Part shown: positions 55,409-64,000 of the stretch, piece by piece
How positions within the stretch are numbered: the stretch's first letter is position 1
How the letters are laid out: every line of letters starts with the position of its first letter
Source of the DNA: Alphaproteobacteria bacterium
GTDB taxonomy: Bacteria > Pseudomonadota > Alphaproteobacteria > ATCC43930 > CGMCC-115725
Direction: 5' to 3'
DNA length: 64,000 nucleotides
Assembly: GCA_028871055.1 (NCBI GenBank)
Contig: JAGWON010000015.1
Span: forward strand, 17,221 to 81,220
Translations under genes and position numbers: made by a program
Notes under the pieces: model-generated
Databases searched by the model: none
The model's input: only the letters and a program-made list of their open reading frames with translations
What the model was told of the DNA's origin: nothing

Positions 55409-56434
55409 ATGAAACCCCGTACGCTCCGCCGCGCCAGCGAGCTGGTGGCGGCCGGTCTCGTGCCGCCCGAGCGGCGCGGCGAGATCGAACGCGTCGTCCG
55501 CCGCTTCGCGGTCGCAGTGACGCCGCACGTCGCCGGCCTGATCGAGGGTGCCAGCGATCCGATCGGCCGCCAGTTCTTGCCCGACGCGGCGGAGCTGCGC
55601 ACGGCACCCGAGGAACGCGCCGATCCGATCGGCGACGACCGCTTCGCGCCGCTGAAGGGCATCGTCCACCGTTATCCCGACCGCGTGCTGCTCAAGCCGC
55701 TGCTGGTCTGTCCGGTCTATTGCCGCTTCTGCTTCCGGCGCGAGACGGTAGGGAAGGGCGGTGCGCTCACCGCGCGCGAGCTCGCGGCGGCGTTCGGCTA
55801 TATACGCCGCCGTCCCGCAATCTGGGAGGTGATCGTCAGCGGCGGCGATCCGTTCCTGCTGTCGCCGCGCCGGTTGAAAACGATTGTGCGCGAGCTCGCC
55901 GCGATGCCGCATGTGCAGGTTATCCGCTTCCACACCCGCGTGCCCGTTGTCGAGCCGCGGCGCGTCACCACTGCGCTCGTCGCGGCGCTCGCCGCCGACA
56001 AGGCGGTCTACGTCGCGATCCACGCCAACCATCCGCGCGAGCTCACCGTCGCAGCCAGATCGGCCTGCGCGCGGTTGGCGAAAGCGGGCATTCCGTTGCT
56101 CGGCCAGACCGTGCTGCTCAAGGGTGTCAACGACGACGCGGCGACGCTCGAGGCGCTGTTCCGCGCTCTGGTTGCGATGCGGGTGAAACCTTATTACCTG
56201 CATCATGCCGATCTGGCGCGCGGCACCGGCCATTTCCGTACGACGCTTGCCGAGGGCCGTGCCCTGATACGGGCGCTGCGCGGGCGGGTCTCCGGCTTGT
56301 GCCAGCCGACCTATGTCCTCGACCTGCCGGGCGGCCACGGCAAGGTGCCGGTCGGCCCGTGTTATGCCCGCACGCACGATACCGAGACCTGGGAAATCGA
56401 GGACCCCGCTGGGGTTTGCCACCGTTACCCCTAA
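55409..56434 (+). CDS. KamA-family radical SAM aminomutase (EpmB-like)
   Basis: The 341-residue protein has CPVYCRFCFRRE (radical SAM CxxxCxxC) and DLPGGHGKVPVG with the PLP lysine, which together mark lysine 2,3-aminomutases and EpmB. Its length suits EpmB, which makes (R)-beta-lysine on elongation factor P; free-lysine aminomutases are usually longer. No efp or epmA is in the window. It is followed by a promoter and a secreted-protein gene. Confidence 0.88.
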   Translation: MKPRTLRRASELVAAGLVPPERRGEIERVVRRFAVAVTPHVAGLIEGASDPIGRQFLPDAAELRTAPEERADPIGDDRFAPLKGIVHRYPDRVLLKPLLVCPVYCRFCFRRETVGKGGALTARELAAAFGYIRRRPAIWEVIVSGGDPFLLSPRRLKTIVRELAAMPHVQVIRFHTRVPVVEPRRVTTALVAALAADKAVYVAIHANHPRELTVAARSACARLAKAGIPLLGQTVLLKGVNDDAATLEALFRALVAMRVKPYYLHHADLARGTGHFRTTLAEGRALIRALRGRVSGLCQPTYVLDLPGGHGKVPVGPCYARTHDTETWEIEDPAGVCHRYP

Positions 56435-56530
56435 GACACACCTGCGCGCGGGATTCGAAGCAGTGCGAAAAAAGCTATAAATCCAATGATTTATCTTATA
56501 TCGATTCGGCGGCTATGGGGCCGGTTCGTA

Positions 56531-56559
56531 TTGAACCAATAGCGATGCAAGGATAAAAT
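56531..56559 (+). promoter_or_regulatory. Promoter TTGAAC-17-TAAAAT
   Basis: TTGAAC (56531-56536) and TAAAAT (56554-56559) are 17 bases apart and lie 41 bases before the ATG at 56600, in an otherwise AT-rich gap. It serves the outer-membrane-like protein gene. Confidence 0.65.
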
Positions 56560-56599
56560 CTTCGCAAATACTTCCGTGCTCAGCACGATTCGGAGAGTC

Positions 56600-57160
56600 A
56601 TGGTCCATACCGGACAGGGAATTGCGCGCGCCCTCATAACGGTCGCCGCCATTGCGGTTGCCGTGCCGGCTTTCGCGCTCGAGTCGACGCCGCTGGTCCG
56701 CGGCGGCGCGCCGTTGCCCCAGTTCGAGCTCAACCTGCCCAATCTCACGCCGCCGTCCGGCACGTCCGATAACTTCGAGATCGCGCTGACCGCGCCCGGC
56801 AGCAAGAACGCGTTCAGCTTTATCTTCTCGCCGCGGCCGGAGTCGGCGCTCGAGCTCGACCGGGCCAGCAACACGATGCGCAACGTCGCCGGCCTGTCGT
56901 GGAACATCTTCAACAGCAACCGCTTCTACGGCGACTTCGGCCTGTCTGGCAGCTTCCTCAACCCGGCCACCGATCCGATGCACGAGGCTCTCGCCGGCGG
57001 CGCGCCGGCTTCGGTGCGCGGCACCCTGAGCCTCGGCTATGATCTCGGCGATCGCCAGAGCCTGATGCTGTCCTTCGATCATACGCGCACGCCGGACTTG
57101 AGCACCGAGCACGGCGAATTCGGCGACAACTTCCGCCTCGGCTACGGCGTCAAGTTCTAG
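56600..57160 (+). CDS. Outer-membrane-like beta-barrel protein, unknown
   Basis: The 186-residue product has a signal peptide (residues 1-26, ALITVAAIAVAVPAFALES) and a series of amphipathic strands (FEIALTAPGSKNAFSFIFSPR, FYGDFGLSGSFLN, RGTLSLGYDLGDRQSLMLSFDH) ending YGVKF with a terminal Phe, the usual mark of an outer-membrane barrel. CGGAGAG sits three bases before the ATG at 56600; an in-frame GTG at 56576 would hide the signal peptide. It resembles small acyloxyacyl-hydrolase-like barrels in shape only. Promoter at 56531-56559. Confidence 0.7.
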   Translation: MVHTGQGIARALITVAAIAVAVPAFALESTPLVRGGAPLPQFELNLPNLTPPSGTSDNFEIALTAPGSKNAFSFIFSPRPESALELDRASNTMRNVAGLSWNIFNSNRFYGDFGLSGSFLNPATDPMHEALAGGAPASVRGTLSLGYDLGDRQSLMLSFDHTRTPDLSTEHGEFGDNFRLGYGVKF

Positions 57161-57223
57161 TCCGCCGTTTCCGCCGTCTTTCCGCGATACGATTGCTGTT
57201 TGTTTGGCTTGCCGCCGGCGCGC

Positions 57224-58000
57224 CTAGCGCGCGGCCAGTTCGCACCAGATCGGTGTGTGGTCCGACGGCTTGTCGCGCGATCGCGGCGACTTGTCGATGT
57301 CGCAGGCGATCAGCCGGTCGGTCGCCTGCGGCGACAGCAGGATGTGATCGATCCGCAGTCCCTCGTCGGTCTCGAAGCGGCGCTGCATGTAGTCCCAATA
57401 GGTGTAGCGCTCGCCTTCGCCGTGCAGTGCGCGGAAGGCGTCGGTGATGCCGAGATTGAGCAGGGCGCGGAAGCGCGTGCGCGATTCCGGCCGGCACAAC
57501 GCATCGTCCTTCCAGCCGGCGGGATCGTAGACGTCGTCGTCGGCCGGCGCCACGTTGAAGTCGCCCGCGAGGGCGAACGGTAGCTCCCGGTCCAGCAGAT
57601 TTCGCGCATGCGCGTCCAGGCGCTTCATCCAGGCGAGCTTGTAGGCGAATTTCTCGCCCGGCGCTGGATTGCCGTTGGGCAGGTAGACCGAGGCGACGCG
57701 CAAACCTCCCACCGTCGCCTCGACGTAGCGCGCGTGATCGTCCTTGCCGTCGCCGGGCAGGGCGCCGACCACGTCGCTTGCCGGCTCGCGCGACAGGATG
57801 GCGACGCCGTTATAGCTCTTCTGCCCGACCACGACTGCGTCGTAGCCGAGCCCCTTGATCTCGAGGCGCGGGAAATCCACCTCGGTACATTTGATTTCCT
57901 GGAGACAGACGATGTCGGGTTGTGCAGCCTTGAGCCAGTCGAGCAGGTGGCCGAGCCGCGCCTTGACCGAGTTGACGTTCCAGGACGCGAGCTTGGTCAA
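57224..58000 (-). CDS. xthA: Exodeoxyribonuclease III
   Basis: The 258-residue protein has the exonuclease III/AP-endonuclease landmarks SWNVNSVKARLGHLLDWL, CLQEIKC, GVAILSRE, GDFNVAP, YTYWDYMQRRFETDEGLRIDHILL and DHTPIWCEL. It repairs abasic and blocked 3' ends in DNA. Translation appears to start at a TTG (58000) 12 bases after the erpA stop, giving TKLASWNVN; the pair forms an operon. Confidence 0.95.
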   Translation of the reverse strand: MTKLASWNVNSVKARLGHLLDWLKAAQPDIVCLQEIKCTEVDFPRLEIKGLGYDAVVVGQKSYNGVAILSREPASDVVGALPGDGKDDHARYVEATVGGLRVASVYLPNGNPAPGEKFAYKLAWMKRLDAHARNLLDRELPFALAGDFNVAPADDDVYDPAGWKDDALCRPESRTRFRALLNLGITDAFRALHGEGERYTYWDYMQRRFETDEGLRIDHILLSPQATDRLIACDIDKSPRSRDKPSDHTPIWCELAAR

Positions 58001-58012
58001 GCGGGCAGGGGC

Positions 58013-58366
58013 TTAGCCGACCGAGAACGAATTGCCGCAGCCGCAGGACGAGGCGGCGTTGGGGTTCTTCACCTGGAACGCGGCGCCCATCAGGTCCGCG
58101 ACGAAATCGACCTCGGCGCCTCTGACCAGATCGAGCGAGGTCTCGTCGACCACCAGCGTAACGCCGTCGAACTCGAACGCGCGGTCCTCGGGCTGGAGCG
58201 TGTCGTCGAAGCTGAAGCCGTACTGGAAGCCGGAGCAGCCGCCGCCCGAAACCGCCAGGCGCAGGAAGGCGTTGGGCAGGTTCTCCTGCACCTTCATCTC
58301 CTTGACGCGCTTGGCGGCGCTCGCCGTAAGGCGGACGCTGCGCTCTTTCTCGAGGATTTCAGCCAT
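58013..58366 (-). CDS. erpA: Iron-sulfur cluster insertion protein ErpA
   Basis: The 117-residue A-type carrier has three conserved cysteines: in SGGGCSGFQYGFSF and in SSCGCGNSF. It delivers Fe-S clusters to apoproteins; LipA, the KamA-like enzyme and IlvD in this window are likely clients. An ATG at 58366 is chosen because MAEILEKERSVRLT fits; an upstream start would add 17 unlikely residues. It is first in the erpA-xthA pair. Confidence 0.94.
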   Translation of the reverse strand: MAEILEKERSVRLTASAAKRVKEMKVQENLPNAFLRLAVSGGGCSGFQYGFSFDDTLQPEDRAFEFDGVTLVVDETSLDLVRGAEVDFVADLMGAAFQVKNPNAASSCGCGNSFSVG

Positions 58367-58495
58367 GTCGGGGCGCTCCGTACCGCCTTTATGTGGGCAT
58401 TGCGGCGGCTTTGTCAAACTCGGGCAGCCGCCGGGAACAAAGCGCCGGGCCCGCGGTTACCTCTCCCGGGCGCAACAACATGGGCGTTTGTGGCT

Positions 58496-58942
58496 ATGGC
58501 ATTTGTAGTTACCGTCCGGCGCGGCACCAACGCGCTCGTCGCCGGATTCGTCGCCGGCTTCGTGGCCGTGCTGGTCTTCCATCAAGGCATGTTCACGCTG
58601 CTCCATGCGCTCGGCGTTGCCGGCGCGCAGCCGTTCTCGTCGCATCCGGTGCCGCCGTGGGGCGTGCCGCAGATCTGGTCGCAGAGCTTCTGGGGCGGTG
58701 TCTGGGGCATCGTCTTCGTCCTCGCCCAGCGCTGCTTGCCGCATGGCGTCGGCTACTGGGTGGCATGTTTCCTGTTCGGCGCCATCGCGTTGACCGCCGT
58801 GGCGTGGTTCGTCGTCGCGCCCCTGAAGGGCCTGCCCCTCGGCATGGGCTTCTCGCGCGCGTCGTTGATCATTGGTCCGCTGGTGAACGGCGCCTGGGGT
58901 CTCGGCACCGGCTTCATGTTGCGCTGGCACGGCAGCACCTAG
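58496..58942 (+). CDS. Small four-helix membrane protein, unknown
   Basis: The 148-residue product has four hydrophobic segments (about 11-30, 57-76, 83-103 and 118-135), with FHQGMFTLLHALG, WGGVWGIVFVLAQ and IIGPLVNGAWGLGTGFML. It resembles DUF6789-type small proteins of alphaproteobacteria, but I cannot assign a function. The ATG at 58496 gives MAFVVTVRRG; GTG codons nearby are possible. It stands alone between erpA and dgt. Confidence 0.68.
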   Translation: MAFVVTVRRGTNALVAGFVAGFVAVLVFHQGMFTLLHALGVAGAQPFSSHPVPPWGVPQIWSQSFWGGVWGIVFVLAQRCLPHGVGYWVACFLFGAIALTAVAWFVVAPLKGLPLGMGFSRASLIIGPLVNGAWGLGTGFMLRWHGST

Positions 58943-59080
58943 TTCGCGACAGCGGCCGCACATGAGACGCAGCACACGCGTCGCTTCGCTCCGCGGTCGA
59001 CGCGGATTCTAGCGAGTTCGGCGCCGCAAGTCGCTCCTCAAGGCGTTGCATCGACTCGACGCGAGGGATAGCTTCGCGCC

Positions 59081-60238
59081 ATGACGCTGGCGCTCGCCCC
59101 TTATGCCTCTTCCCCGGAGAAGAGTCGCGGGCGCCTGCATCGTGAGCCGGAGAGTCCGAGCCGCACGCCGTTCCAGCGCGACCGCGACCGCATCATCCAT
59201 TCCGCTGCCTTCCGCCGGCTGCAATACAAGACGCAGGTCTTCGTCTATCACGAAGGCGATCACTATCGCACGCGGCTGACCCACAGCCTCGAGGTGGCGC
59301 AGATCGCGCGCAGCCTGGCGCGCGCGCTCGGCCTCAACGAGGATCTCGCCGAGGCGCTGGCGCTGGCGCATGATCTCGGCCACACGCCATTCGGCCACGC
59401 GGGCGAAGAAGCGCTCGACGCCGCAATGAAGGATTACGGCGGCTTCTCGCACAACGACCAGACGCTACGCATCCTGACCTCGCTCGAGCGTCGCTACGCC
59501 GAATTCGACGGCCTCAACCTGACCTGGGAGACGCTCGAAGGCACGGTCAAGCACAACGGTCCGGTTAGGCCGCCGCTCTCCGAGACCATCGCCGCCTACA
59601 ATGCGCAGCACGATCTCGAGCTCGACACGTGGCCGTCGGCCGAGGCGCAGGTCGCGGCGCTCAGCGACGATATCGCCTACGACAACCACGACATCGATGA
59701 CGGCTTCCGCGCCGGCCTGTTCACGCTCGACGATTTGCGCGATGTGCGGCTGATCGGCGACGCGCTGGCGGAAGTGCGCAAGTCCAACCGCGCGATCGAG
59801 GACAACCGCGCGATCCACGAGGCGGTGCGGCGGCTGATCGATCGCATGGTGACCGACGTCGTCGACGAGACCAAGCGGCGCATCGCGCAATCGGGCGTCG
59901 CCTCGGCCGACGCGGTGCGCAAGTCCGATGCGCCGTTGGTGGCGTTCTCGGAGACCGTGCGCGAACGGGAAAAGGGCCTGCGCGCCTTTTTATTCGAACG
60001 CATGTACCGCCACTATCGCGTCAATCGCATGTCGTCGAAGGCGCGGCGCATCGTCGCCGATCTGTTTCGCATCTTCACCCGTGAGCCCGAATTGCTGCCG
60101 AGCGAGTGGCGGGACGAGGCGATGAAGCGCAACGCCAGAGGCCGCGCGCGGCTGATCGCCGATTACATCGCCGGCATGACCGATCGCTTCGCGTTGGACG
60201 AGCACCGCAGGCTGTTCGACCGCGACGCCACGACGTGA
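59081..60238 (+). CDS. dgt: Deoxyguanosinetriphosphate triphosphohydrolase-like protein
   Basis: The 385-residue protein is an HD-type dNTPase: [34 protein letters not shown] with the metal-binding HD, and [12 protein letters not shown]. Such enzymes remove triphosphate from dNTPs. Its stop overlaps the argS ATG (TGATG). The dgt-argS-SPOR-nagZ order is common in alphaproteobacteria. Confidence 0.94.
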   Translation: MTLALAPYASSPEKSRGRLHREPESPSRTPFQRDRDRIIHSAAFRRLQYKTQVFVYHEGDHYRTRLTHSLEVAQIARSLARALGLNEDLAEALALAHDLGHTPFGHAGEEALDAAMKDYGGFSHNDQTLRILTSLERRYAEFDGLNLTWETLEGTVKHNGPVRPPLSETIAAYNAQHDLELDTWPSAEAQVAALSDDIAYDNHDIDDGFRAGLFTLDDLRDVRLIGDALAEVRKSNRAIEDNRAIHEAVRRLIDRMVTDVVDETKRRIAQSGVASADAVRKSDAPLVAFSETVREREKGLRAFLFERMYRHYRVNRMSSKARRIVADLFRIFTREPELLPSEWRDEAMKRNARGRARLIADYIAGMTDRFALDEHRRLFDRDATT

Positions 60239-61974
60239 TGAATTTGTTCGCGTATTTTCACGACAAGATCGCGGCCGAGATCGCCGCGCTGGGCTTCGAT
60301 CTCGACACCAGCCGCATGTCGGTCGAGCCGCCGCGCGATCCCGCGCACGGCGACGTCTCGGCCAACGCGGCGATGGTGCTGGCCAAGGGCGCTGGCATGA
60401 AGCCGCGCGAGTTCGCCGAGAAGCTGCGGCCGCGCCTCGCCCGCCTCGATCACGTCATCGTGGCCGAGGTGGCCGGGCCGGGCTTCATCAATCTGAAGCT
60501 CGACAACGCGTTTTGGTACGCACGGCTCGGCGAGATTCTGCGCGCCGGCCCAGCCTACGGCGACAGCACGGCGGGGCAGGGCCGCACCGTCAACGTCGAG
60601 TACGTCTCGGCCAATCCGACCGGGCCGATGCATGTCGGCCACGGCCGTGGCGCGGTGGTGGGCGACGCACTCGCCGCGCTCCTCCACAAGATGGGCCATG
60701 TCGTGGTGCGCGAATACTACGTCAACGACGCCGGCGCGCAGGTCGACGCCTTGGCGCGCTCGGTCCATCTGCGCTATCGCCAGGCGCTGGGCGAAACCGT
60801 CGGCGAGATTCCCGACGGCCTCTATCTCGGCGACTATCTGATCGAGACCGGCGCGGTGCTGGCGCGGCGCGATGGTAAGAAGTGGCTCGGCTGCCCCGAA
60901 AGCGAGTGGCTCGCGCCGGTGCGCGATTTCGCGATCGAAGAGATGCTCGCCCTCATTCGCGCCGATCTCGATCTGCTTGGCATCGCATTTGACGTCTTTT
61001 CGTCCGAGCGGCGGCTGGTGCGCGCCGGTGCGATCGAGCAGGCGATCGCCGAGCTTGAGCAGCAGGGCCTGATCTACATCGGCACGCTCGAGCCGCCAAA
61101 GGGCATGCTGCCCGAAGACTGGGAGCCGCGGCCGCAGACTCTGTTCCGCTCGACCGCGTTCGGCGACGACGTCGACCGGCCGATCAAGAAGGCGGACGGT
61201 TCGTGGACCTATTTCGCCGCCGACATCGCCTATCATTGGGACAAGCACAAGCGCGGCTTTGCCGACATGATCGACGTCTGGGGCGCCGATCACGGCGGCT
61301 ACGTCAAGCGCATGCAGGCGGTGGTCAACGCGCTGACCCACGGCAAAGCGACGATCGATGTCAAGCTGTGCCAGCTGGTCAACTTGTCGGACGGCGGCCA
61401 GCCGGTACGCATGTCGAAGCGCGCCGGCAATTTCGTCACGCTGCGCGACGTGGTCGAGCGCGTCGGCAAGGACGTGGTGCGCTTCGTCATGCTGACGCGG
61501 CGCAACGACCAGACGCTCGACTTCGACTTCGCCAAGGTCGTCGAGCAGTCGAAGGACAATCCGGTGTTCTATGTGCAATACGCCCACGCCCGCGCGCGCT
61601 CGGTGATGCGGCTGGCGGCGCAGCATTTCGGCGCCAACGAGATCGACGCCGCGACGCTGTCGCGCGGACCCCTCGATCTGCTGGCCGACGCCGACGAAAT
61701 CGCGCTCGTCCGCCAGCTCGCGCAGTGGCCGCGCACCGTCGAAGGTGCCGCGCAGATGCACGAGCCGCACCGTATCGCCTTCTATCTGCACGAGGTCGCG
61801 GCATCGTTCCACGCGCTGTGGAACAAGGGCAACGCCGATCCCGGGCTGCGCTTCGTCGTCGAGAGCAAGCGCGATCTCACCCGCGCGCGCCTGGCGCTGG
61901 TCCAGGCGATGGCCTTCGTCGTCGCCTCGGGCCTTAAGGTGATCGGCGTGACGCCGGCCGAGGAGCTGCGCTGA
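60238..61974 (+). CDS. argS: Arginyl-tRNA synthetase
   Basis: The 578-residue class I enzyme has the N-terminal ArgS domain, the HIGH region in [19 protein letters not shown]-type RMSKRAGNF and the C-terminal anticodon helices ([22 protein letters not shown]). It charges tRNA-Arg. The start ATG overlaps the dgt stop, and its own stop overlaps the SPOR gene start. Confidence 0.97.
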   Translation: MNLFAYFHDKIAAEIAALGFDLDTSRMSVEPPRDPAHGDVSANAAMVLAKGAGMKPREFAEKLRPRLARLDHVIVAEVAGPGFINLKLDNAFWYARLGEILRAGPAYGDSTAGQGRTVNVEYVSANPTGPMHVGHGRGAVVGDALAALLHKMGHVVVREYYVNDAGAQVDALARSVHLRYRQALGETVGEIPDGLYLGDYLIETGAVLARRDGKKWLGCPESEWLAPVRDFAIEEMLALIRADLDLLGIAFDVFSSERRLVRAGAIEQAIAELEQQGLIYIGTLEPPKGMLPEDWEPRPQTLFRSTAFGDDVDRPIKKADGSWTYFAADIAYHWDKHKRGFADMIDVWGADHGGYVKRMQAVVNALTHGKATIDVKLCQLVNLSDGGQPVRMSKRAGNFVTLRDVVERVGKDVVRFVMLTRRNDQTLDFDFAKVVEQSKDNPVFYVQYAHARARSVMRLAAQHFGANEIDAATLSRGPLDLLADADEIALVRQLAQWPRTVEGAAQMHEPHRIAFYLHEVAASFHALWNKGNADPGLRFVVESKRDLTRARLALVQAMAFVVASGLKVIGVTPAEELR

Positions 61975-62864
61975 TGACGCTCGACGTCGATCCCGAAGAC
62001 CGCATCCGGGCCGCGCCGCCGAAGCCCGCCTCCGGATTTCAGCGCCACCTGGGCATGATCGTGCGCGTCGGTGTGGTGGTGGTGGTGCTCGGCGCCGCGG
62101 GCGCGTCGAGCTGGCATTACCTCAACGAGCATTTCCTGACATCGGCGGCGCCCTCGGGTCCGCTGCCTGTGATCGGACCCGACAGCGCGCCGATCAAGGA
62201 GCCGCCAAAGCAGCCGGGCGGCATGCAGGTGCCGGATCAGGACAAGATCATCCTCAACGGCGTCGACGCGCGGCCCACGGTCGAGCAGATCCTGCCGCCG
62301 CCGCCGGCGCCGCTGCCGTCGCCGGTGTCGCCGCCCGCTCAGGTCCAGGCAACACCCGCGCCGGCCGCGCCGCCCGCTACGATCGTCGCGCCGGCGCCAT
62401 CGCCATCGCCGTCATCCAGTCCGGCAGCTGCCGGTGCCGCCGCCAGCACGCCGGCCACTGCATCCGCGCCGCCGCCGCGGACGATCGAAGCGCCGTCGCC
62501 GCAGCCGATGGCGGTTGCGCCGCAACCGCCGTCACTGCCGGCGAAAACCGCACCGGCCAGCCAGGCGTCGCCGGAGGCGGTCGCTTCCGCCGAGGCGGTG
62601 CCGTCGCAACTCGCCGGGCACGGCTGGTTCGTCCAGCTCGGCGCTGTGCGTTCGACAGCCGCGGCGCAGGCGGAATGGACCCGGCTGAAGCGCGCCCAGT
62701 CCGAGCTGCTTGCATCGCTGTCAGCCAATGCGGTGCGGGTCGAGCGCGGCGGCGCGATCCTCTATCGCATCGAGGCCGGACCGCTGGCCGACGCGGGAGC
62801 CGCCGGGCGCCTCTGTCATTCGCTCGAGCAACGCCATGTCGCCTGCATCGTCCTCCGGCCGTGA
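61974..62864 (+). CDS. SPOR-domain membrane protein
   Basis: The 296-residue protein has a cytoplasmic start, one transmembrane helix (about 27-47, MIVRVGVVVVVLGAAGASSW), a long Pro/Ala-rich periplasmic linker and a C-terminal SPOR domain (about 215-296; GWFVQLGAVRSTAAAQAEWTRL, LYRIEAGPLADAG). SPOR domains bind denuded peptidoglycan at the septum, so a division role is likely. It precedes nagZ, whose start lies 29 bases inside it. Confidence 0.9.
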   Translation: MTLDVDPEDRIRAAPPKPASGFQRHLGMIVRVGVVVVVLGAAGASSWHYLNEHFLTSAAPSGPLPVIGPDSAPIKEPPKQPGGMQVPDQDKIILNGVDARPTVEQILPPPPAPLPSPVSPPAQVQATPAPAAPPATIVAPAPSPSPSSSPAAAGAAASTPATASAPPPRTIEAPSPQPMAVAPQPPSLPAKTAPASQASPEAVASAEAVPSQLAGHGWFVQLGAVRSTAAAQAEWTRLKRAQSELLASLSANAVRVERGGAILYRIEAGPLADAGAAGRLCHSLEQRHVACIVLRP

Positions 62865-63873
62865 GCCGCTGGCCGCGATCTTCGGCCTCGCGGGCACGGC
62901 GCTGTCGGCGGCGGAGCGCAATTTGTTCCGCGACGCCGATCCACTGGGATTCATTCTGTTCCAGCGCAACTGCGAGAATCCCGACCAGGTGCGCGAACTG
63001 GTCGCGCGGCTGCGCGATTGCGTCGATCGCGGCGACGCGCCAGTGTTGATCGACCAGGAAGGCGGCCGGGTCGCGCGCCTTAGGCCTCCGCACTGGCGGG
63101 AGTACCCGGCCGCGGCCACGCTCGCCGCCGTGGCGCAGCCGCGCGCCGCCGTGTTCCTCGCCGCTCGCCTCATCGCCCACGACCTGGCGACTCTTGGTAT
63201 CACCGTCGACTGCGCGCCGGTGCTCGATTTGGCCTTTGCCGGCACCGATCCGGTGATTGGCGACCGCGCCTATGGTGCCAATCCCGCGACCGTGGCGGAG
63301 CTCGGCCGCGCCGCTTGCGAGGGCTTGTTGGCGGGCGGCGTACTGCCCATTATTAAGCATATCCCGGGACACGGCCGCGCCACCGTCGACAGCCACAAGG
63401 CGCTGCCCGTGGTTACGGCATCGCGCCGCGAGCTCGACGAAACCGATTTTGCACCGTTTCGAGCCCTGAACGGGATGCCCTGGGCGATGACGGCGCATAT
63501 TGTCTACCGGGCGATCGATCCCGATCGCCCGGCAACCCTCTCGCCGCGGCTGATCGGCGAGACGATTCGGGCTAGCATTGGCTTCGATGGCATGCTGATT
63601 TCTGACGATCTTTCGATGGCAGCGCTTCCCGGGACGCTGGCGGAGCGGGCAAAGGGCGCACTCGATGCGGGATGCGACGTAGTTTTGCACTGTAACGGCA
63701 ACCAGGCGGAAATGATGGCGATCGCGGCCTCGATCGGTCCTTTGACGCCGGCGGCGCGCCGGCGGTTGGCGCGCGGCGAAGCGCAGCGCCGGGTCGACGA
63801 CCGCGTCGGCTCGTCGTTCGATCGTGAAGCGGCGGTCGCGCGGCTCGCGGCGCTGATCGGAATGAGCGAATGA
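62836..63873 (+). CDS. nagZ: Beta-N-acetylhexosaminidase (NagZ)
   Basis: The 345-residue GH3 enzyme has GFILFQRNCENPDQV, LIDQEGGRVARL, the catalytic loop KHIPGHGRATVDSHKALP with the His of NagZ enzymes and DGMLISDDLSMAAL with the Asp nucleophile. It removes GlcNAc from peptidoglycan fragments during cell-wall recycling. The ATG at 62836 gives a normal N-terminus. Its stop overlaps the next start as ATGA. Confidence 0.94.
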   Translation: MSPASSSGREPLAAIFGLAGTALSAAERNLFRDADPLGFILFQRNCENPDQVRELVARLRDCVDRGDAPVLIDQEGGRVARLRPPHWREYPAAATLAAVAQPRAAVFLAARLIAHDLATLGITVDCAPVLDLAFAGTDPVIGDRAYGANPATVAELGRAACEGLLAGGVLPIIKHIPGHGRATVDSHKALPVVTASRRELDETDFAPFRALNGMPWAMTAHIVYRAIDPDRPATLSPRLIGETIRASIGFDGMLISDDLSMAALPGTLAERAKGALDAGCDVVLHCNGNQAEMMAIAASIGPLTPAARRRLARGEAQRRVDDRVGSSFDREAAVARLAALIGMSE

Positions 63874-64000
63874 TGCCGCCCGAATTCGCCGGCCTGCTGC
63901 GCGAAGTTTCGGTGCTGGCGTTGCCGGCGATCTTCGCCATCACCCTGCACGAGGCGGCGCACGGCTATGTCGCGCTGCGCTGCGGCGACGACACCGCGCT
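63870..64000 (+). CDS. Site-2 protease-family (M50) membrane peptidase, partial
   Basis: The 43 visible residues (MMPPEFAGLLREVSVLALPA, IFAITLHEAAHGYVAL...) include the zinc motif HEAAH (HExxH) within the first hydrophobic helix, as in M50 site-2 protease relatives. The remainder lies beyond the right edge. It overlaps the nagZ stop by four bases; in related genomes scpA and scpB often follow. Confidence 0.8.
   Translation, partial: MMPPEFAGLLREVSVLALPAIFAITLHEAAHGYVALRCGDDTA

Overview
The window is 64 kb of GC-rich, gene-dense chromosome from an alphaproteobacterium, probably of the Rhodospirillales/Hyphomicrobiales type; I cannot name the genus. The placement rests on gene order and family types: eno, a septum-formation-initiator gene, pdhA, a pdhB with its own lipoyl domain, pdhC, lpd, lipA and a coq10-type gene in a row; the block pcm, tolC, popZ, valS, with PopZ being an alphaproteobacterial polar organiser; and dgt, argS, a SPOR protein, nagZ and a site-2 protease. 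Most of the window is core metabolism. No rRNA, CRISPR array, phage or intact insertion sequence is seen.

Layout. 1-1953: an arsenic-type operon on the minus strand (arsR, a DUF1127 protein, arsI, grxB, arsC running off the left edge) behind a near-consensus promoter with an inverted-repeat operator. 2227-4686: secG, a secreted YXWGXW-repeat protein and a DEAD-box helicase with a His/Gly/Asn-rich tail. 5000-18125: pyrG, a frameshifted trypsin-like protease gene, kdsA, eno, a FtsB-like gene, the complete pyruvate dehydrogenase set, lipA, a coq10-like gene and a PilZ gene. The lipA product makes the lipoyl cofactor used by the PdhB and PdhC lipoyl domains. 18273-25099: a CGNR regulator facing a small DUF1127-like gene, modBC without modA, a PLP sulfur-amino-acid lyase, an ArsR repressor with a double-AHSA1 protein, and an Erythrin-VIT iron exporter. 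25227-31816: a TetR-controlled tripartite RND efflux operon.

31862-34214 is an untidy accessory pocket: a twice-disabled isomerase pseudogene, a broken duplicate of the 5' end of a DUF4870 gene, a small membrane protein and a PAS_5 protein. 34222-39455: sseA and cysK (sulfur metabolism), two small envelope proteins, a NUDIX hydrolase, a polysaccharide deacetylase, a 2OG-Fe oxygenase and two small ORFs. 39759-43082: a NEW3-domain protein translationally coupled to an ABC exporter, a two-way terminator, and tRNA-Asn and tRNA-Cys. 43228-48729: pcm, tolC, popZ, valS. 48791-55366: a low-GC split gene, a cysteine hydrolase, an HD protein, greB, ilvD and a GT22-like membrane glycosyltransferase. 55409-64000: a lysine-2,3-aminomutase-family radical SAM gene, an outer-membrane-like protein, erpA-xthA, and the dgt-argS-SPOR-nagZ-M50 chain.

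The most striking feature is a set of interspersed palindromic repeats. One family, a C-rich arm around CTCGAG, occurs outside genes and also in frame inside the flexible linkers of both PdhB and PdhC, so the same mobile palindrome has entered two neighbouring subunits of one enzyme complex. At least three other repeat families (GTCATGCCCGG..., GTCATTGCGAGC..., GTCATTCCCGCG...) fill most gaps between genes. I did not find one clearly new multi-gene system; the best candidates for follow-up are the protein-embedded palindromes, the ars operon with its DUF1127 member, and the NEW3-ABC operon.
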